From NCBI GenBank assembly GCA_963696025.1, contig CAVOII010000004.1, positions 62,001-126,000 on the forward strand: a stretch of 64,000 nucleotides of DNA, in the 5' to 3' direction. This DNA is from JABCYV01 sp963696025. Lineage in GTDB: Bacteria; Acidobacteriota; Terriglobia; Terriglobales; Acidobacteriaceae. Below, one piece after another: positions 62,744 to 64,000 of this stretch. A program made the translations under genes and the position numbers. The notes under the pieces were generated by a model, which saw nothing but the letters and a program-made list of their open reading frames with translations, made no database searches and had not been told where the DNA came from. Within the stretch, counting starts at the first letter, position 1; the number at the start of each line of letters is the position of its first letter.

Positions 62744-64000
62744 ATGTCTGACTTCAGCATCATCGGCAAGCCTATCGCGATGGTTGACGCTGCCGGCAAG
62801 ACCACCGGCGCCGGCAAGTACACCGACGACCTCAACCTGCCTGGCATGCTGGTGGGTAGGATCCTGCATTCGCCCTATCCTCATGCTCTTATCAAGCGCA
62901 TTGACGTCAGCCGCGCCGGAGTACTCGATGGGGTGATCGCGATCGTCACCGGAAAAGACGCGCCGAATCCCTACGGCATCCTTCCCGTTGGCCACGATGA
63001 GCACGCTCTTGCCCTGGACAAAGTCCGATACGTAGGCGACAACGTCGCTTGCGTGGCTGCGGTGGATGAGGCTGCGGCTGATCGGGCACTGGAGTTGATT
63101 GACGTTGATTATGAAGTGCTGCCGGCGTACTTCGATCCCGAAGAATCGATGAAGGCGGAGACCGATTTAATCCACGAGAACAAGCCGCACAACCTGGAAA
63201 AGGACTATCACCACATTTTCGGCGATCCCGACAAGGGTTTCGCCGAAGCCGACCACGTAGCCGAAGCGCGTTTCATCGTCAACGAAGTGACGCACGCCGC
63301 CATGGAGCCGCACTCCACGCTAGCGCAATTCGAGATCGACTCGCAGACCGGCAAACCCGGACGTTTGACGGTGTGGTCTTCGACCCAGGTTCCGTATTAC
63401 TTGCAGCACAAGCTGTCGCTGGTGCTGGAGATGCCGATGGCTCAGATTCGGGTCATCAAGCCGCTGGTGGGCGGAGGATTTGGTGGCAAGAGCGAAGTCA
63501 TTCCTCTTGAAATCATTGCTGCCATCGCAGCGCGCGGGGCGCGGGCTCCGGTGAAGATCACCTACACTCGGGAGGAGGTCTTCTGGGCGCACCGAGGACG
63601 TCCGCGGACCATCATTGATCTTAAGACTGGCGTGAAGAATGATGGCCACATTACAGCCGTCAAGGCCCGGGTCATCCAGGATGGTGGCGCCTATTGCTCC
63701 TACGGTGTGGTCACTATTCTTTATTCTGGAGCGCTGTTGGGCGCGCTTTACGACATCCCCAACATCCAGTATGACGGATACCGCGTCCTGACTAATAAGC
63801 CCGCTTGTGGCGCCATGCGCGGACACGGCACGGTAAACGTCCGCTTTGCGTTCGAGTCGCAACTGGACGAACTGGCAGCGAAAATAAATCTAGATCCTGC
63901 TGAAATTCGCCAACGCAACCTGCTCAAGCCGCCGTGCATTACGGTCAACGGGCTGCGAGTGCAGAGTTATGGCCTGCCGGAATGCATCGGGAAAGTAGTC
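62744..64000 (+). CDS. Molybdenum-binding large subunit of a 4-hydroxybenzoyl-CoA-reductase-like enzyme (partial, runs off window)
   Basis: 419 residues of a larger subunit are visible and the frame is still open at the end. It begins IGKPIAMVDAAGKTTGAGKY with TDDLNLPGMLVGRILHSP, the typical xanthine-oxidase-family opening. VKPLVGGGFGGKSEV (about 237-247) is the first molybdopterin-contact loop, and PACGAMRGHGTVN (about 350-362) the second. ILPVGHDEHALALDKVRYVG and FDPEESM near 85-135 resemble HcrA (4-hydroxybenzoyl-CoA reductase). In the aerobic context of the BoxB-like gene the enzyme might hydroxylate or reduce a CoA-bound ring; the sequence does not decide between these. ATG at 62744 starts the conserved segment. 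Confidence 0.85.
   Translation, partial: MSDFSIIGKPIAMVDAAGKTTGAGKYTDDLNLPGMLVGRILHSPYPHALIKRIDVSRAGVLDGVIAIVTGKDAPNPYGILPVGHDEHALALDKVRYVGDNVACVAAVDEAAADRALELIDVDYEVLPAYFDPEESMKAETDLIHENKPHNLEKDYHHIFGDPDKGFAEADHVAEARFIVNEVTHAAMEPHSTLAQFEIDSQTGKPGRLTVWSSTQVPYYLQHKLSLVLEMPMAQIRVIKPLVGGGFGGKSEVIPLEIIAAIAARGARAPVKITYTREEVFWAHRGRPRTIIDLKTGVKNDGHITAVKARVIQDGGAYCSYGVVTILYSGALLGALYDIPNIQYDGYRVLTNKPACGAMRGHGTVNVRFAFESQLDELAAKINLDPAEIRQRNLLKPPCITVNGLRVQSYGLPECIGKVV

Overview
The window looks like chromosomal DNA of a soil-type Acidobacteriota (Terriglobia/Koribacter-like). This is an inference from gene content, since no rRNA gene is present. The supporting features are a Ser/Thr kinase joined to TPR repeats, a kumamolisin-type S53 peptidase, a glutamate formiminotransferase-cyclodeaminase fusion, many secreted proteins of unknown function, sigma-54 activators, and small palindromic repeats between genes. 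I found no tRNA, rRNA or CRISPR array.

Layout. 1-3016: two enhancer-binding proteins (one cut by the window edge) around a small STAS-like gene with a clear -24/-12 promoter, then trmO. 3142-15661 (minus strand): a hydratase, a prolyl-oligopeptidase-like S9 peptidase, a kinase-TPR protein, an IS1182-type element, a STAS/degenerate-receiver fusion, kumamolisin and a YbiT-like ABC-F protein. 15968-27086: a compact RNase II/R-like enzyme, then a probable glycan operon (ABC exporter, a short cyclic beta-1,2-glucan synthase-like protein without the GH94 part, a GH39 protein), met by a convergent PF10091/GH144-like glucanase. 27224-40939: fetAB metal exporter genes overlapping a DHH phosphoesterase, two zinc-ribbon membrane paralogues beside a Fur-family gene, a penicillin-acylase-family enzyme, a secreted three-repeat protein with its own sigma-54 promoter, a frameshifted acyl-CoA ligase, an SDR and a PagL-like protein. 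41001-50652: ftcD-fchA, a phosphoesterase, glmU, yvcK, lepB and others.

50721-56070 holds carA and carB. They are separated by a lipoprotein gene and by a small inserted unit. That unit has inverted hairpin ends, carries a frameshifted GIY-YIG nuclease gene, and is flanked by a 12-bp direct repeat. The repeat lets the pre-insertion carA end be rebuilt, and I consider this the most novel structure in the window.

56089-64000 (all plus strand): a SnoaL-like protein and a DapA-family enzyme with an insertion, then a TetR-controlled aromatic-CoA cluster. The cluster has two crotonase-fold hydratases, a BoxB-like di-iron oxygenase, a rhodanese, and the iron-sulfur and molybdenum subunits of a 4-hydroxybenzoyl-CoA-reductase-like enzyme. 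The molybdenum subunit runs off the window end.
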